Of a stretch of DNA of 64,000 nt, positions 45,751 to 53,640 are shown piece by piece. The notes under the pieces are model-generated. The model was given only the letters and a program-made list of their open reading frames with translations, was not told the DNA's origin and did no database searches. Source of the DNA: a virus; the IMG/VR virus record IMGVR_UViG_3300027777_000023, positions 1 through 64,000 of that record, one strand, 5' to 3'. The translations under genes were made by a program, and so were the position numbers. Each line of letters starts with the position of its first letter. Position 1 is the first letter of the stretch.

Positions 45751-46110
45751 ATGAAAATTACACTAGCAACACTACAGGAAGCCTCAGCGCAAGAGGTATT
45801 TGACCAGGTGGTAACCCATCTACTAGAGCAGAAAAAGAAGGCCGTAGACGGTAACGATGTGTGCTCATACCGGGCAGATGGGGGATTAAAGTGTGCAGCG
45901 GGCTGTTTGATTGCAGATGCGGAGTACCTAGAAGAGTTTGAAGGTCGGGCCTGGCACGGACTGGTAGATACAGCCAGAGTTCCAGCCACACACAAGCTAC
46001 TCGTAGGCGACTTGCAATATCTTCACGACCACACAAAGCCTGAGACATGGCAAGCTGGACTGGAGAAACTGGCTAAATTGCATACGTTGAGTATGCCTGC
46101 GGTGAATTAA
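45751..46110 (+). CDS. Unknown protein of a two-copy phage family, 119 aa
   Basis: ATG at 45751 is preferred, in line with its paralog at 48274. Both share ATAQEVFDQV-type starts, then C-x-YR-x-D-x-GLKCAAGCLI and D-E-Y. The invariant cysteines could bind a metal, but no match to a known fold was recognised. Last gene before the terminator at 46126. Confidence 0.6.
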   Translation: MKITLATLQEASAQEVFDQVVTHLLEQKKKAVDGNDVCSYRADGGLKCAAGCLIADAEYLEEFEGRAWHGLVDTARVPATHKLLVGDLQYLHDHTKPETWQAGLEKLAKLHTLSMPAVN

Positions 46111-46125
46111 GCATCACATACTACA

Positions 46126-46160
46126 GGGTGCCCACTAGTAATTTGGTGGGCACCCTTTTT
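46126..46160 (+). terminator. Intrinsic terminator, end of Ycf46-like operon
   Basis: GGGTGCCCAC (46126-46135) pairs with GTGGGCACCC (46146-46155), then TTTTT. The next ATG is 5 bases after the T-tract, so that gene needs a promoter inside this structure or readthrough. Confidence 0.8.
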
Positions 46161-46164
46161 ATTT

Positions 46165-46521
46165 ATGATCAGAGCAAATCTAGAGATTTTACATCATCAA
46201 GATCAGGATAAGGTTTATATCGTCGAAATTCTGGAAGACGAAGGCATGTTTCATGTGTACGCCCACTATGGACGCAGAGCACAAGAAGTGCTTACTCGGC
46301 GACACAGAATGAAGACAGAGCACATCGAGTTTGCAGAGACGATGTTTGAGGCTATTGTGGCCGGAAAATGCAAGGACGGCTATGGTTTCCCTGATGACGG
46401 CGACAACATCGACATACCTGCATTGGCTAGTATTTTTGCAAGTACTGCACCAAAACCCAAGAAGAAGGAAAAGGCTGCGCCTTGCGCGCTCGCCGAACAA
46501 CCTAGAAAGTTGGACATATGA
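46165..46521 (+). CDS. WGR-domain-like protein, 118 aa
   Basis: The stretch KVYIVEILEDEGMFHVYAHYGRRAQ, a helix with AETMFEAIVAGKCKDGYGF, matches the WGR order: strand, strand, YGR in place of WGR, then a helix and K-x-GY. WGR domains bind nucleic-acid ends in PARPs and in bacterial DNA-processing proteins. The C-terminal 30 residues are Lys/Pro/Ala-rich. The YGR variant lowers certainty. Confidence 0.5.
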   Translation: MIRANLEILHHQDQDKVYIVEILEDEGMFHVYAHYGRRAQEVLTRRHRMKTEHIEFAETMFEAIVAGKCKDGYGFPDDGDNIDIPALASIFASTAPKPKKKEKAAPCALAEQPRKLDI

Positions 46522-47057
46522 TTAAATCAATAAAGATTACGACACTGAGTGAGGCAAAAGATCTGCCTTTTAAAGCTGGGGTAGCGCAGAATCTCTGGAT
46601 TTCCGCTGTCGACCCCGAGGACGAGCAGACCGTCAAAAAACTGTGCCTGCGCTTTGGTAAGATAGGAATGAAGCATTTCTATCAAATATTTAGAGACTGG
46701 AGCGAAGAAGATGGTAGCCCCCACATACAAAAAAATATCGAAGAACAAGGACCAGGAGAACGACATGTCAACAACATCATTTCTTTTCTGGAGCCTTTTG
46801 TTGCTACTCCTCACGAGTACAATCTCGGAGTCAATTGCTTTGCTGGTATCAGTCGAAGTACAGCCATTGGCATAATCGCCTGGGTAATGCAGGGAAAGAC
46901 ACCCGAGCAGGCTCTAAACGACATTCTAGATGTTCGTTCGTTTGCATGGCCCAATCTACGAATATTAAGATTTGCATCACAAAGATTAGGTGTAGACATT
47001 TACACAGTTGTTAAAGCCTGGAAAGATGCAATCCTAGCAGAAGGGATAATCCCATAA
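46518..47057 (+). CDS. Dual-specificity / tyrosine phosphatase-like protein, 179 aa
   Basis: The loop VNCFAGISRSTA at about residues 111-122 fits the catalytic P-loop C-x5-R-S, with Cys as nucleophile and Arg binding phosphate. A helix follows, as in the family. The general acid Asp is not certain. It is short but in range for small phage phosphatases. Overlaps the WGR-like gene by 4 bases (ATGA). The substrate is unknown. Confidence 0.65.
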   Translation: MIKSIKITTLSEAKDLPFKAGVAQNLWISAVDPEDEQTVKKLCLRFGKIGMKHFYQIFRDWSEEDGSPHIQKNIEEQGPGERHVNNIISFLEPFVATPHEYNLGVNCFAGISRSTAIGIIAWVMQGKTPEQALNDILDVRSFAWPNLRILRFASQRLGVDIYTVVKAWKDAILAEGIIP

Positions 47058-47221
47058 TGAAAGAATCAATTATAGTGGTTATACTTACCGCTATGCTTAT
47101 ATTTTTGGGTGCATGGACACAGCACATAGCGGAGCAGAGAAAGGCTATTAAAGCTGGAGTAGCCTACTACGCATCAGACGAGCTAGGCTATAGCGTGTTC
47201 AAATATATCACAGAAAAATAA
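47057..47221 (+). CDS. Small membrane protein, 54 aa
   Basis: Residues 4-20 (SIIVVILTAMLIFLGAW) form one membrane helix, then a polar tail. ATG overlaps the phosphatase stop (TAATG). A product this small could act in lysis or superinfection, but nothing specific shows this. Confidence 0.5.
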   Translation: MKESIIVVILTAMLIFLGAWTQHIAEQRKAIKAGVAYYASDELGYSVFKYITEK

Positions 47222-47222
47222 A

Positions 47223-47333
47223 ATGAGATTTTTAAACATTGGCGAAACAATCCGAAAGGGAGACGAAGTAAATGTTCAACCATTTACAGGCGAACACTGG
47301 ACACCAATTTGGATCAAAGTTTCTTGCTCGTGA
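47223..47333 (+). CDS. Small protein, 36 aa
   Basis: Reads MRFLNIGETIRKGDEV and ends WTPIWIKVSCS. Starts one base after the previous stop. The G-E-x-I-x-x-G-D-E pattern is common in small SH3-like phage proteins. Support is weak because of length. Confidence 0.4.
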   Translation: MRFLNIGETIRKGDEVNVQPFTGEHWTPIWIKVSCS

Positions 47334-47365
47334 GGTTGTAAAGAAGTACGCTTACATTGACTAAT

Positions 47366-47677
47366 ATGACAGATCAAGAAATCAATAAAGCTATTGCAGA
47401 ATACTGTGGATGGACGGAATGTAGATTAACGATCAAAGGTGCTGGCGGAGGCACTGTATTTGAAACTGCATATGGTAAACCTCCAAATCGTAAGTATGAA
47501 GCACCTTGTCCAGATTATACGGGTTGTTTAAATGCAATGCATGAGGCAGAGAAGAACTTGAAAGAAAAACATACGCATGCATACGCATGCAACTTAAATC
47601 AAGCAGTTTGGTACTGGGGACTAATTCACTCGACAGCTAAACAAAGAGCAGAAGCTTTTTTAAAGACAATTAATTGA
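47366..47677 (+). CDS. Small protein, ABA-sandwich-like family copy 1, 103 aa
   Basis: INKAIAEYCGW, then P-D-Y-x-x-C/D-LNAMHEAE and TAKQRAEAFLKT. The same frame of motifs occurs in the products at 49516 and 54809, and resembles phage ABA-sandwich-domain proteins of unknown role. ATG at 47366 chosen over TTG. A 10-base tandem repeat (CATACGCATG twice) lies near 47572. Confidence 0.55.
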   Translation: MTDQEINKAIAEYCGWTECRLTIKGAGGGTVFETAYGKPPNRKYEAPCPDYTGCLNAMHEAEKNLKEKHTHAYACNLNQAVWYWGLIHSTAKQRAEAFLKTIN

Positions 47678-47695
47678 CAGTATATAGTAGATAAT

Positions 47696-47887
47696 ATGGA
47701 ACCAACAATAAAACTAACAGACGAACAAAAAGTATTGCTTGATAGAATTGCAAAAGTACTTGAAAGTGATATAGAAGATCATTGCGCTCATCATGAAATA
47801 TTAGATCCATACGATGGTCGTGAATTCGACAATAACAAGTTTACTGCAATGGTGTGGTATATTGGAGATAAGTTATCATCTTATTAA
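47696..47887 (+). CDS. Small protein, two-copy family, 63 aa
   Basis: IKLTDEQKVLLDRIA, IEDHCAHH, then D-NNKFTAMVWYIGDKL. The 49048 gene has the same words, so the two are duplicates. A TATAGT (47683-47688) ends 7 bases before the ATG. Role unknown. Confidence 0.55.
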   Translation: MEPTIKLTDEQKVLLDRIAKVLESDIEDHCAHHEILDPYDGREFDNNKFTAMVWYIGDKLSSY

Positions 47888-47890
47888 TTT

Positions 47891-48268
47891 ATGGAAGAAT
47901 ATAAAATTAACCTACTAAAACTAGCAGCAGAGTATGATTTCCGAGAAGATCTTTATTGGAACAAAGATCTTCGTTTTCTTATCATGTGTAGTGATGTTTT
48001 TGCTTGGGGATATGCAGATCTTGAAAGTATTACTAGTCAAGAAGATGTAGATTTGCTAGAGCAATGTATTAAAGATTGTCAAGTGGCAGGACAATTTGGT
48101 GAAGTTTATGCGTCTCAATTGTACTGTGCAAAGAAACGGAAAATGCGACCTCAAGGGGCTTACTACAAACATATAGAAGTCAAGGAGTTATGGCCTTTGT
48201 TTGATGCTTGTGGACCAGAAAGAGAAGTGAACTTCGGTAATCCTAAACCTCGTCCTTCAGAAAAATAA
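47891..48268 (+). CDS. Unknown protein, 125 aa
   Basis: Starts 3 bases after the preceding stop. CSDVFAWGYADLE and CIKDCQVAGQFGEVYASQLYCAKKRKMRPQGAYY are its notable segments, with a Cys-rich helix. Similar small proteins occur in many large phages, but no function is known to me. Confidence 0.5.
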   Translation: MEEYKINLLKLAAEYDFREDLYWNKDLRFLIMCSDVFAWGYADLESITSQEDVDLLEQCIKDCQVAGQFGEVYASQLYCAKKRKMRPQGAYYKHIEVKELWPLFDACGPEREVNFGNPKPRPSEK

Positions 48269-48273
48269 CCTTA

Positions 48274-48678
48274 ATGAAGACTAGAATAACACTAAAAACA
48301 CTGGAACAAGCAACCGCTCAGGAAGTATTTGATCAGGTTGCCGAGCATATGTTAACGCAGGACGAACTGTCGATACTCAATGGTACTTGCATGTATAGAG
48401 GAGATAATGGACTCAAATGCGCTGCAGGTTGTCTTATCGGTGATGACGAGTATAACAACGAGCTGATGGAAGGATGTCCATGGGCTGACATGCTCGATAG
48501 ATTAGATGTTGGAATTTCAACCAAGCACAATAAACTTATTTCAAAATTACAGAATATACACGACAGAATTAAGTGCGATCTGTGGTTGGACCACCTGCAG
48601 GGCGTGGCAACCGCCTTCGAACTCAGCGATAAAGTAATTACGGAGTATGAAAGAAAAATACACTGCTTATCAAAATAA
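48274..48678 (+). CDS. Unknown protein of a two-copy phage family, 134 aa
   Basis: Paralog of the 45751 product. TAQEVFDQVAEH, C-MYRGDNGLKCAAGCLI and D-D-E-Y are shared. The pair sits on either side of the WGR-like/phosphatase genes, which suggests a local duplication. Overlaps the next gene by 32 bases. Confidence 0.55.
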   Translation: MKTRITLKTLEQATAQEVFDQVAEHMLTQDELSILNGTCMYRGDNGLKCAAGCLIGDDEYNNELMEGCPWADMLDRLDVGISTKHNKLISKLQNIHDRIKCDLWLDHLQGVATAFELSDKVITEYERKIHCLSK

Positions 48679-48907
48679 GAAGACTCATAGATGGTTAATC
48701 TTTAACCCCAGCATTAAAATATACTATGAAAGATACGGATACGGGCATTCGCTCTATGACGCATTTGACAAATCTGTATTGTATTGTGTTAGGAATATTA
48801 TTGAAGAAGATTTCTCTAAAACTAAATTAGAGAACAGAGAAGATTGGCAGTTGATGGAAGTTGATATTGAGTATAACTTTAATAGTGTAGTAAGAAATGA
48901 AATTTAA
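48647..48907 (+). CDS. Unknown protein, 86 aa
   Basis: Aromatic, basic N-terminus with YERYGYGHSLYDAFDKS; C-terminal acidic part. Overlaps the previous gene by 32 bases. No motif recognised. Confidence 0.45.
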   Translation: MKEKYTAYQNKKTHRWLIFNPSIKIYYERYGYGHSLYDAFDKSVLYCVRNIIEEDFSKTKLENREDWQLMEVDIEYNFNSVVRNEI

Positions 48908-48908
48908 T

Positions 48909-49046
48909 ATGGGAATTAACCAAGAATTTCTCAGCTGGTTTAAAAATCGCTTAAACAAGAACCTACATATTGATGAGTGGCAGAGACCTATTCTTGTGAG
49001 CCTTCTTGATACCTTGACTAGAAATAATGTTAGCAAAGAACTGTAA
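48909..49046 (+). CDS. Small protein, 45 aa
   Basis: Helical, with FLSWFKNRLNKNLHIDEW. One base after the upstream stop and one before the next ATG. Too short to classify. Confidence 0.4.
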   Translation: MGINQEFLSWFKNRLNKNLHIDEWQRPILVSLLDTLTRNNVSKEL

Positions 49047-49047
49047 T

Positions 49048-49245
49048 ATGGGACACTCAAACTATAAACTAACAGACGAGCAAAAGAGAGTGCTTGGCAC
49101 CATCGCAGACAGTATTGCAATCGCAATCGAAGATCACTGCAGAGATCACGAAACCGACACGTATGATACCGCTGACGGTAAATTTGACGACAACAAGTTC
49201 TCGGCGGCAGTATGGTATATCGGAGATCAACTAAGTGCATATTGA
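49048..49245 (+). CDS. Small protein, two-copy family, 65 aa
   Basis: Shares LTDEQK, IEDHC, then DDNKFSAAVWYIGDQL with the 47696 product. ATG at 49048 fits the conserved N-terminus better than the upstream start. Role unknown. Confidence 0.55.
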   Translation: MGHSNYKLTDEQKRVLGTIADSIAIAIEDHCRDHETDTYDTADGKFDDNKFSAAVWYIGDQLSAY

Positions 49246-49246
49246 T

Positions 49247-49549
49247 ATGAAATTTGACCGAGACAAACTAGAAGAAGAAGTTCTCAAAAAAGTTAAAGAA
49301 GTTAATGAGGAGTCGGGCTACCGTCCTTACTTTGAGCTGCCCGAATATGTGCACATCGTCGCTTCTATCATGGAAGATAAGTTTAAAGTTGAGTATGATG
49401 ATTTTGTGAATCAAATACATCTACTTTCCAAAGAACTAGACAAAGCTCAGATCAAAGCAGAAAATTTAGAAGAAGAGTTAATCCAATTAAAAGGAGACAT
49501 GGATGTGATAACCTTATGGCTGAAGAACACAAAATCAATATTGCGCTAG
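49247..49549 (+). CDS. Coiled-coil protein, 100 aa
   Basis: Residues 50-95 form a coiled-coil pattern (LSKELDKAQIKAENLEEELIQL). ATG at 49247 is one base after the preceding stop. It overlaps the next gene by 34 bases. Probably an oligomer; partner unknown. Confidence 0.5.
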   Translation: MKFDRDKLEEEVLKKVKEVNEESGYRPYFELPEYVHIVASIMEDKFKVEYDDFVNQIHLLSKELDKAQIKAENLEEELIQLKGDMDVITLWLKNTKSILR

Positions 49550-49854
49550 CCGAATTGTATGGCTGGACAGATATTCAAATAAGTACAGACTATAGGGGTT
49601 CCTATGGTTTGGATGAACAAGGTAGACTTCGTTTGCTTCCTAAATACTGGGAAGACGCTTATACATTTGAAGAACTTTGGCCTAAGCTGACTGACGAAAA
49701 GAAAATGAGATTCACTAATGAACTTTGCTCTATTATTGATCGTGAAGACTATCCAACAAGATACATAGGAGGCGGCTGTTCAGCTTTCTTTGCTACAGCA
49801 AGACAAAGAGCAGAAGCTATGTTGAGAACATTTGATAATTGGAAAGAAGAATAA
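49516..49854 (+). CDS. Small protein, ABA-sandwich-like family copy 2, 112 aa
   Basis: INIALAELYGWTD at the start and ATARQRAEAMLRTFDNWK at the end match the 47366 and 54809 products. The middle is divergent and longer than in its relatives. Stop is one base before the Mre11-like ATG. Confidence 0.5.
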   Translation: MAEEHKINIALAELYGWTDIQISTDYRGSYGLDEQGRLRLLPKYWEDAYTFEELWPKLTDEKKMRFTNELCSIIDREDYPTRYIGGGCSAFFATARQRAEAMLRTFDNWKEE

Positions 49855-49855
49855 T

Positions 49856-50968
49856 ATGACATTTATTGCATTCAGCGATCAGCATCTGGAAAGCAAACTA
49901 TACAATATTCCAGAACTCGAGAAAGACAACAGAACCCTATTCAGCCTTGTAATCGACACTGCTATCGAGCGAGAAGTTGATTATCTTGTGAGTGTAGGTG
50001 ACTTGTTCGACAACAATAAGCCTAGCAGCGATACGATTAGATTCGTCACAGGTGAGCTAGAGCGATTAAAAAAACACAACGTAAAGCCTGTAGCAATTGC
50101 TGGCGACCATAGCAAGCCTGTCTATGGCAGTACCTGGGAGCAGGTATGTGGGTTTGAGGATATCAACACCGTGGCTGAGTTTGCTGGTGTGGACTATAGC
50201 GACAATCCGCAGGATGTAGTCGAACTGCTCAACCATGAATTAAACAAACGCGATAAAGACACGGTCGAGTTCCTATTCATGCATCAGCAAATCCCTGAAC
50301 TCTGGCCGTTCTGCGACGAGAAGAAAAAGATCTCGTTAAAAGATCTAGATCTAGGCAATCACTGCGGCTCGATGCAGGGTGTGTTTCTTGGCGATATTCA
50401 TATTCGTCGAGAAATGCGCTATCATGACATAGCCTGCGATAAAGAGCTATTCGTGGGCTATTGTGGCAGTCTTGGTGTAACCGCAGCCAACGAAACAGAA
50501 AAACCTGGCTTGTACTACTATGATGGTGAAAAGCTGAAGACAATCAAGTATGACTTGCCTCGCCAGTATGTAACCCTCAACGTTACCCCAGACAACCTTG
50601 AAGAGACTGCCCGCACCTGTAGGTATGACATCTATAAGTTGGGCGACACAGGCCGTAGTAAGCCTGTGCTTCTTGTGAAGCTGTACAACGGAGTTGAGAT
50701 TGAGGGTAAACTAAACTTCCTCTACGACATCGGTCATGTAAAGATGACCAGAGTACGCTCTGATGCCGAAGGTAAGGAAGAGTTGGTAAACATTCGATCT
50801 GAGATTAAAACCATGGACAGGTTTAGTGGAGTTCTCAGAGACCTTACAAACGGTATCGAAAACAGTGAAACTGTATACGACCTAGCATACAAACTGCTCA
50901 CATCAGCAGACCCTAAAAGTGAACTAGACACGTTCAAAGCATCAGTATATGAGCCACAAATTAACTAA
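49856..50968 (+). CDS. Mre11/SbcD-like nuclease (T4 gp47-like), 370 aa
   Basis: Calcineurin-type phosphoesterase motifs: FSDQHLE (about residues 6-12), GDLFDNNKPSS (about 50-60), AGDHSKP in place of GNHD (about 89), FLGDIHIR (about 179) and GYCGSLG. Works with the Rad50-like ATPase at 55090 in end resection and recombination-dependent replication. Here eleven small genes separate the pair. The GNHD Asn is Asp, the catalytic His is kept. ATG at 49856 is preferred to an earlier start overlapping the previous gene. Confidence 0.8.
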   Translation: MTFIAFSDQHLESKLYNIPELEKDNRTLFSLVIDTAIEREVDYLVSVGDLFDNNKPSSDTIRFVTGELERLKKHNVKPVAIAGDHSKPVYGSTWEQVCGFEDINTVAEFAGVDYSDNPQDVVELLNHELNKRDKDTVEFLFMHQQIPELWPFCDEKKKISLKDLDLGNHCGSMQGVFLGDIHIRREMRYHDIACDKELFVGYCGSLGVTAANETEKPGLYYYDGEKLKTIKYDLPRQYVTLNVTPDNLEETARTCRYDIYKLGDTGRSKPVLLVKLYNGVEIEGKLNFLYDIGHVKMTRVRSDAEGKEELVNIRSEIKTMDRFSGVLRDLTNGIENSETVYDLAYKLLTSADPKSELDTFKASVYEPQIN

Positions 50969-51206
50969 ACAGCAGAAGCAGATCATCCTAGATGCAAGAA
51001 AATGTATCATGGAACATTATAAAGTTGTTGATGAGATTGAAAAGAAAGTTCTCGAGGGTTTAGGAATTAAGGAAGATAGTAATGCTCATTGCGAATTGAT
51101 AGACATCTTTCACAATCAATCTGTAGTAGCATTCGAAGGCATGGATAGATTATTAGAATTGGTTGCTCTTTATATGGAACAAGATAAACAAAAAGAACTA
51201 GAATAA
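50949..51206 (+). CDS. Unknown helical protein, 85 aa
   Basis: Overlaps the Mre11-like gene by 20 bases. Helical and acidic with ARKCIMEHYKVVDEIEKKVLEG. No family recognised. Confidence 0.5.
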   Translation: MSHKLTKQQKQIILDARKCIMEHYKVVDEIEKKVLEGLGIKEDSNAHCELIDIFHNQSVVAFEGMDRLLELVALYMEQDKQKELE

Positions 51207-51209
51207 ACT

Positions 51210-51530
51210 ATGAACGCTAAACAAGAATTACTACATCGTTTAGAAGAACCCTGCGCCAGGCTCTTGTGTGCTTATATCCAATATGGTGCAGACTGGGAGG
51301 AGCCTCGTACACTTATAACTCTTAAGGTTGGATACGATTCAGCAGAATTAGAAAGCTTTTTGAATAAGCTAAATTTTGGCTATGATAGTGGTTTCGGTGC
51401 TCAAGAATTGTTTGGTGTGGTTTGGTTGGAAGATGGTACGTGGTTGAGTAGAGAAGAATATGATGGTAGTGAATGGTGGCAGCATAACAAGCTTCCTCAT
51501 ATTCCAATAGAGTGTTTAAGAGTGCAATAA
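51210..51530 (+). CDS. Unknown protein, 106 aa
   Basis: Acidic and Trp-rich in the C-terminal half (EDGTWLSREEYDGSEWWQHNKL). Starts 3 bases after the preceding stop. Looks like a small mixed alpha/beta phage protein of unknown role. Confidence 0.5.
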   Translation: MNAKQELLHRLEEPCARLLCAYIQYGADWEEPRTLITLKVGYDSAELESFLNKLNFGYDSGFGAQELFGVVWLEDGTWLSREEYDGSEWWQHNKLPHIPIECLRVQ

Positions 51531-51533
51531 ATT

Positions 51534-52109
51534 ATGAAAGAATATAAAAAAATTGTTGAAAAATATCCTGAGTTGTTTGGTGCTACCGATAAACGCTCAC
51601 CATACGCTATGTTTGGCTTTGAGTGCGGAATTGGCTGGTATGACATTATCGAAAATGCCTGCTTTGTCTTATACCAACGATACGCTAATGCAAAATGGTA
51701 TCTAAATATTATCGAGCAGCAGCTGGAAGATGTGCCTGGGTACGCCAAGAGAACAAGCTACGGAGACAAAGTTGTTTCCGAAGAAGAAGCACAGACTGAG
51801 CTGGAAAAGCAAAAAGCTAAATGTGTGGTTAAGCTAGAGGAGGCAAAAGAAAACCTACCCAAAGTGGCGCAAATCAAAGAGAAGTTCGGATCACTACGGT
51901 TCTATCTCTATAACGTGGACGATGTGAGCAACGCAGTCACAACATATGCTGAGGCCATGAGTACGAGCACTTGCGAAGACTGTGGGTGTCCAGGCAAAAC
52001 ATATCGTATGGGCTGGTATCGCACATTGTGTCCAGCACATGCAGCTGAGCAATACGATGCAGATCAACTAGCAAACTACGAGAAAGAACTAGAAGAAGAC
52101 GAGAAATAG
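51534..52109 (+). CDS. Zinc-binding-type unknown protein, 191 aa
   Basis: The C-terminal CEDCGCPGKTYRMGWYRTLC-P-x-H (about residues 143-166) resembles a zinc finger with C-x2-C and C...H. The central part is a helical coiled-coil region (EEEAQTELEKQKAK). No enzymatic motif. It may be a nucleic-acid-binding adaptor. Confidence 0.5.
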   Translation: MKEYKKIVEKYPELFGATDKRSPYAMFGFECGIGWYDIIENACFVLYQRYANAKWYLNIIEQQLEDVPGYAKRTSYGDKVVSEEEAQTELEKQKAKCVVKLEEAKENLPKVAQIKEKFGSLRFYLYNVDDVSNAVTTYAEAMSTSTCEDCGCPGKTYRMGWYRTLCPAHAAEQYDADQLANYEKELEEDEK

Positions 52110-52110
52110 T

Positions 52111-52242
52111 ATGACTGAATTAGAATATCAGCTGGCTAAAGACATATCGTTAAATCTTTGTATTACGGTATCGGGATTTATACTGGGATGGATATTAGGG
52201 TTAATATTTTTCCACTTCATTGGTGGATTATTTAAACGATAG
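52111..52242 (+). CDS. Small membrane protein, 43 aa
   Basis: A single hydrophobic helix (ITVSGFILGWILGLIFFHFIGG) after a polar N-terminus, and a basic end. The ATG follows the preceding TAG by one base. Could act in lysis or at the cell membrane, undetermined. Confidence 0.45.
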   Translation: MTELEYQLAKDISLNLCITVSGFILGWILGLIFFHFIGGLFKR

Positions 52243-52254
52243 GAGTATAAATTT

Positions 52255-52482
52255 ATGGCTACAATCAAAAGGTTCAAGATTCAGTTCATACTGGTGAAAG
52301 AAGCTATAAGACCCTATACCCGTAAACGCTGGAAAGATAAGACAGGCTGGTCGTATTGTACACTAGCTAACGCAACACAAGCCTTAGCAGAACTTAATAG
52401 CGCGTACGAGTTGTTAGGTAGAACCAAAACAGAAACATGGCGTATATACGACATGATTAACCACGAACCTCTAGTACTATGA
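52255..52482 (+). CDS. Unknown basic protein, 75 aa
   Basis: AGGAG lies 10 bases before ATG, one of the few ribosome-site-like sequences here. Basic in its first half. Overlaps the next start (ATGA). No family recognised. Confidence 0.45.
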   Translation: MATIKRFKIQFILVKEAIRPYTRKRWKDKTGWSYCTLANATQALAELNSAYELLGRTKTETWRIYDMINHEPLVL

Positions 52483-52700
52483 GTCTTGATAAAGCGATTA
52501 AATACTGCAAAGAACACAGAAAGAACTATACTGGCGCTGCTGCATGGGACGCCACCTGTAGACCTCATGGAGGATGTCCTTGGTGTGAAGATAATCGTAC
52601 ACATCAAGACAAGAAAGCCAGAGCAGCGGCAGATGAAGAACTAGAAAACTGGGAACCAGAACACAACGAACTGTGGACGCAGAACAGCAAAACACAATGA
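52479..52700 (+). CDS. Small Cys-rich protein, 73 aa
   Basis: CRPHGGCPWCEDNRTH (about residues 28-43) looks like a zinc knuckle. The rest is charged. Starts within the end of the previous gene. Function unknown. Confidence 0.45.
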   Translation: MSLDKAIKYCKEHRKNYTGAAAWDATCRPHGGCPWCEDNRTHQDKKARAAADEELENWEPEHNELWTQNSKTQ

Positions 52701-52924
52701 GCGAACCAATTCCAGAAAGCCACCGGAACGCATCAAGAATGTATAATTCTTTTTACGAGGCCATGATATTACCGGGCATATACAATAAAGAAGCTGTACA
52801 GCTACTTATCGCACAGATTGAGCACGACCTGCATACGTACAAAGAAGACTTTGACGATGTGGAGATGGCTTTGTATCGAAACTATATCCACTACCTAAAA
52901 ACACTTAAACATGAATCAAACTGA
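52697..52924 (+). CDS. Unknown helical protein, 75 aa
   Basis: ATG at 52697 overlaps the previous stop (ATGA); the upstream in-frame ATG is less likely. Helical and acidic, with no motif. Overlaps the next gene by 14 bases. Confidence 0.45.
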   Translation: MSEPIPESHRNASRMYNSFYEAMILPGIYNKEAVQLLIAQIEHDLHTYKEDFDDVEMALYRNYIHYLKTLKHESN

Positions 52925-53465
52925 CGAACACACAGACAAACTAGCAGCAAAACTAGAGAAGCTGAAAGAGCGAGCGCATTTCGCGCTAGACTGTGCATAC
53001 GAAGATCTACAAGAACTCGCGTTGTGTAGTGCAGCTTTTGCCGAGTTTATATACTACTTCACAGCGTACATAGCTGCAAATGAAACGGCAGCTTTTCAGC
53101 TCACAGATCCTGATATCGGCCGAGAACTATGGCTCTTTGTTAATGAAATATGTGAGGGCAACGGCATGGCAGATGATATAGATCATCCGACTAAATGGGT
53201 ATTTTGCTTGAATCAGTTTGCAGGCAACTATTTCTTTGATGACAACTGTTTCAGGTTTCGTCAGGAAAATTACGGAGTATTCAGCTTCTACTCTGATTAC
53301 GATCAAGGTTTTCATAATCCCAGGATTCTCATAGAGGCAGCTAAAGCAAACGTTGCATGGAAGAAAGAGCGCAAGAGTCGGGGCTGGATTACTGAAGCAG
53401 CCAAAGCAATTAAAGTAGACGGAAGTAAAGTATTAGAACTAGCAAAAAATGAGCATACTAGGTAA
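52911..53465 (+). CDS. Unknown protein, 184 aa
   Basis: Helical at the N-terminus, aromatic and Asp-rich in the centre (NYFFDDNCFRFRQENYGVFSFYSD), and lysine-rich at the C-terminus. No known family recognised. It overlaps both neighbours. Confidence 0.5.
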   Translation: MNQTDEHTDKLAAKLEKLKERAHFALDCAYEDLQELALCSAAFAEFIYYFTAYIAANETAAFQLTDPDIGRELWLFVNEICEGNGMADDIDHPTKWVFCLNQFAGNYFFDDNCFRFRQENYGVFSFYSDYDQGFHNPRILIEAAKANVAWKKERKSRGWITEAAKAIKVDGSKVLELAKNEHTR

Positions 53466-53640
53466 AAAGGGTTTAAAGCCTGAAATGGTGTTCAAGTGCA
53501 ACGACTGTGATCATACGACCACAGGACAAAACATTATCGACGGCGAGTATCTTTACATCGTACGTCGAAACACAGAAGTTCCCAATCTGTCAATATTCCG
53601 CTGTGAATCTTGTCAGGATGACCACGATGATCAGGAATAA
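53449..53640 (+). CDS. Small zinc-ribbon-like protein, 63 aa
   Basis: FKCNDCDH (C-x2-C) and FRCESCQDD (C-x2-C) form a zinc-ribbon-like pair around a beta core. Start overlaps the previous gene. Role unknown. Confidence 0.55.
   Translation: MSILGKKGLKPEMVFKCNDCDHTTTGQNIIDGEYLYIVRRNTEVPNLSIFRCESCQDDHDDQE

Noticed and set aside
47572-47592. Tandem repeat CATACGCATG as a regulatory iteron
   Set aside because: Only two copies, inside a coding region with in-frame codons; not enough for an origin or operator.
53507-53626. Upstream extension of the UV endonuclease ORF
   Set aside because: It overlaps the zinc-ribbon gene for over 100 bases, and the conserved barrel starts after the ATG at 53627.
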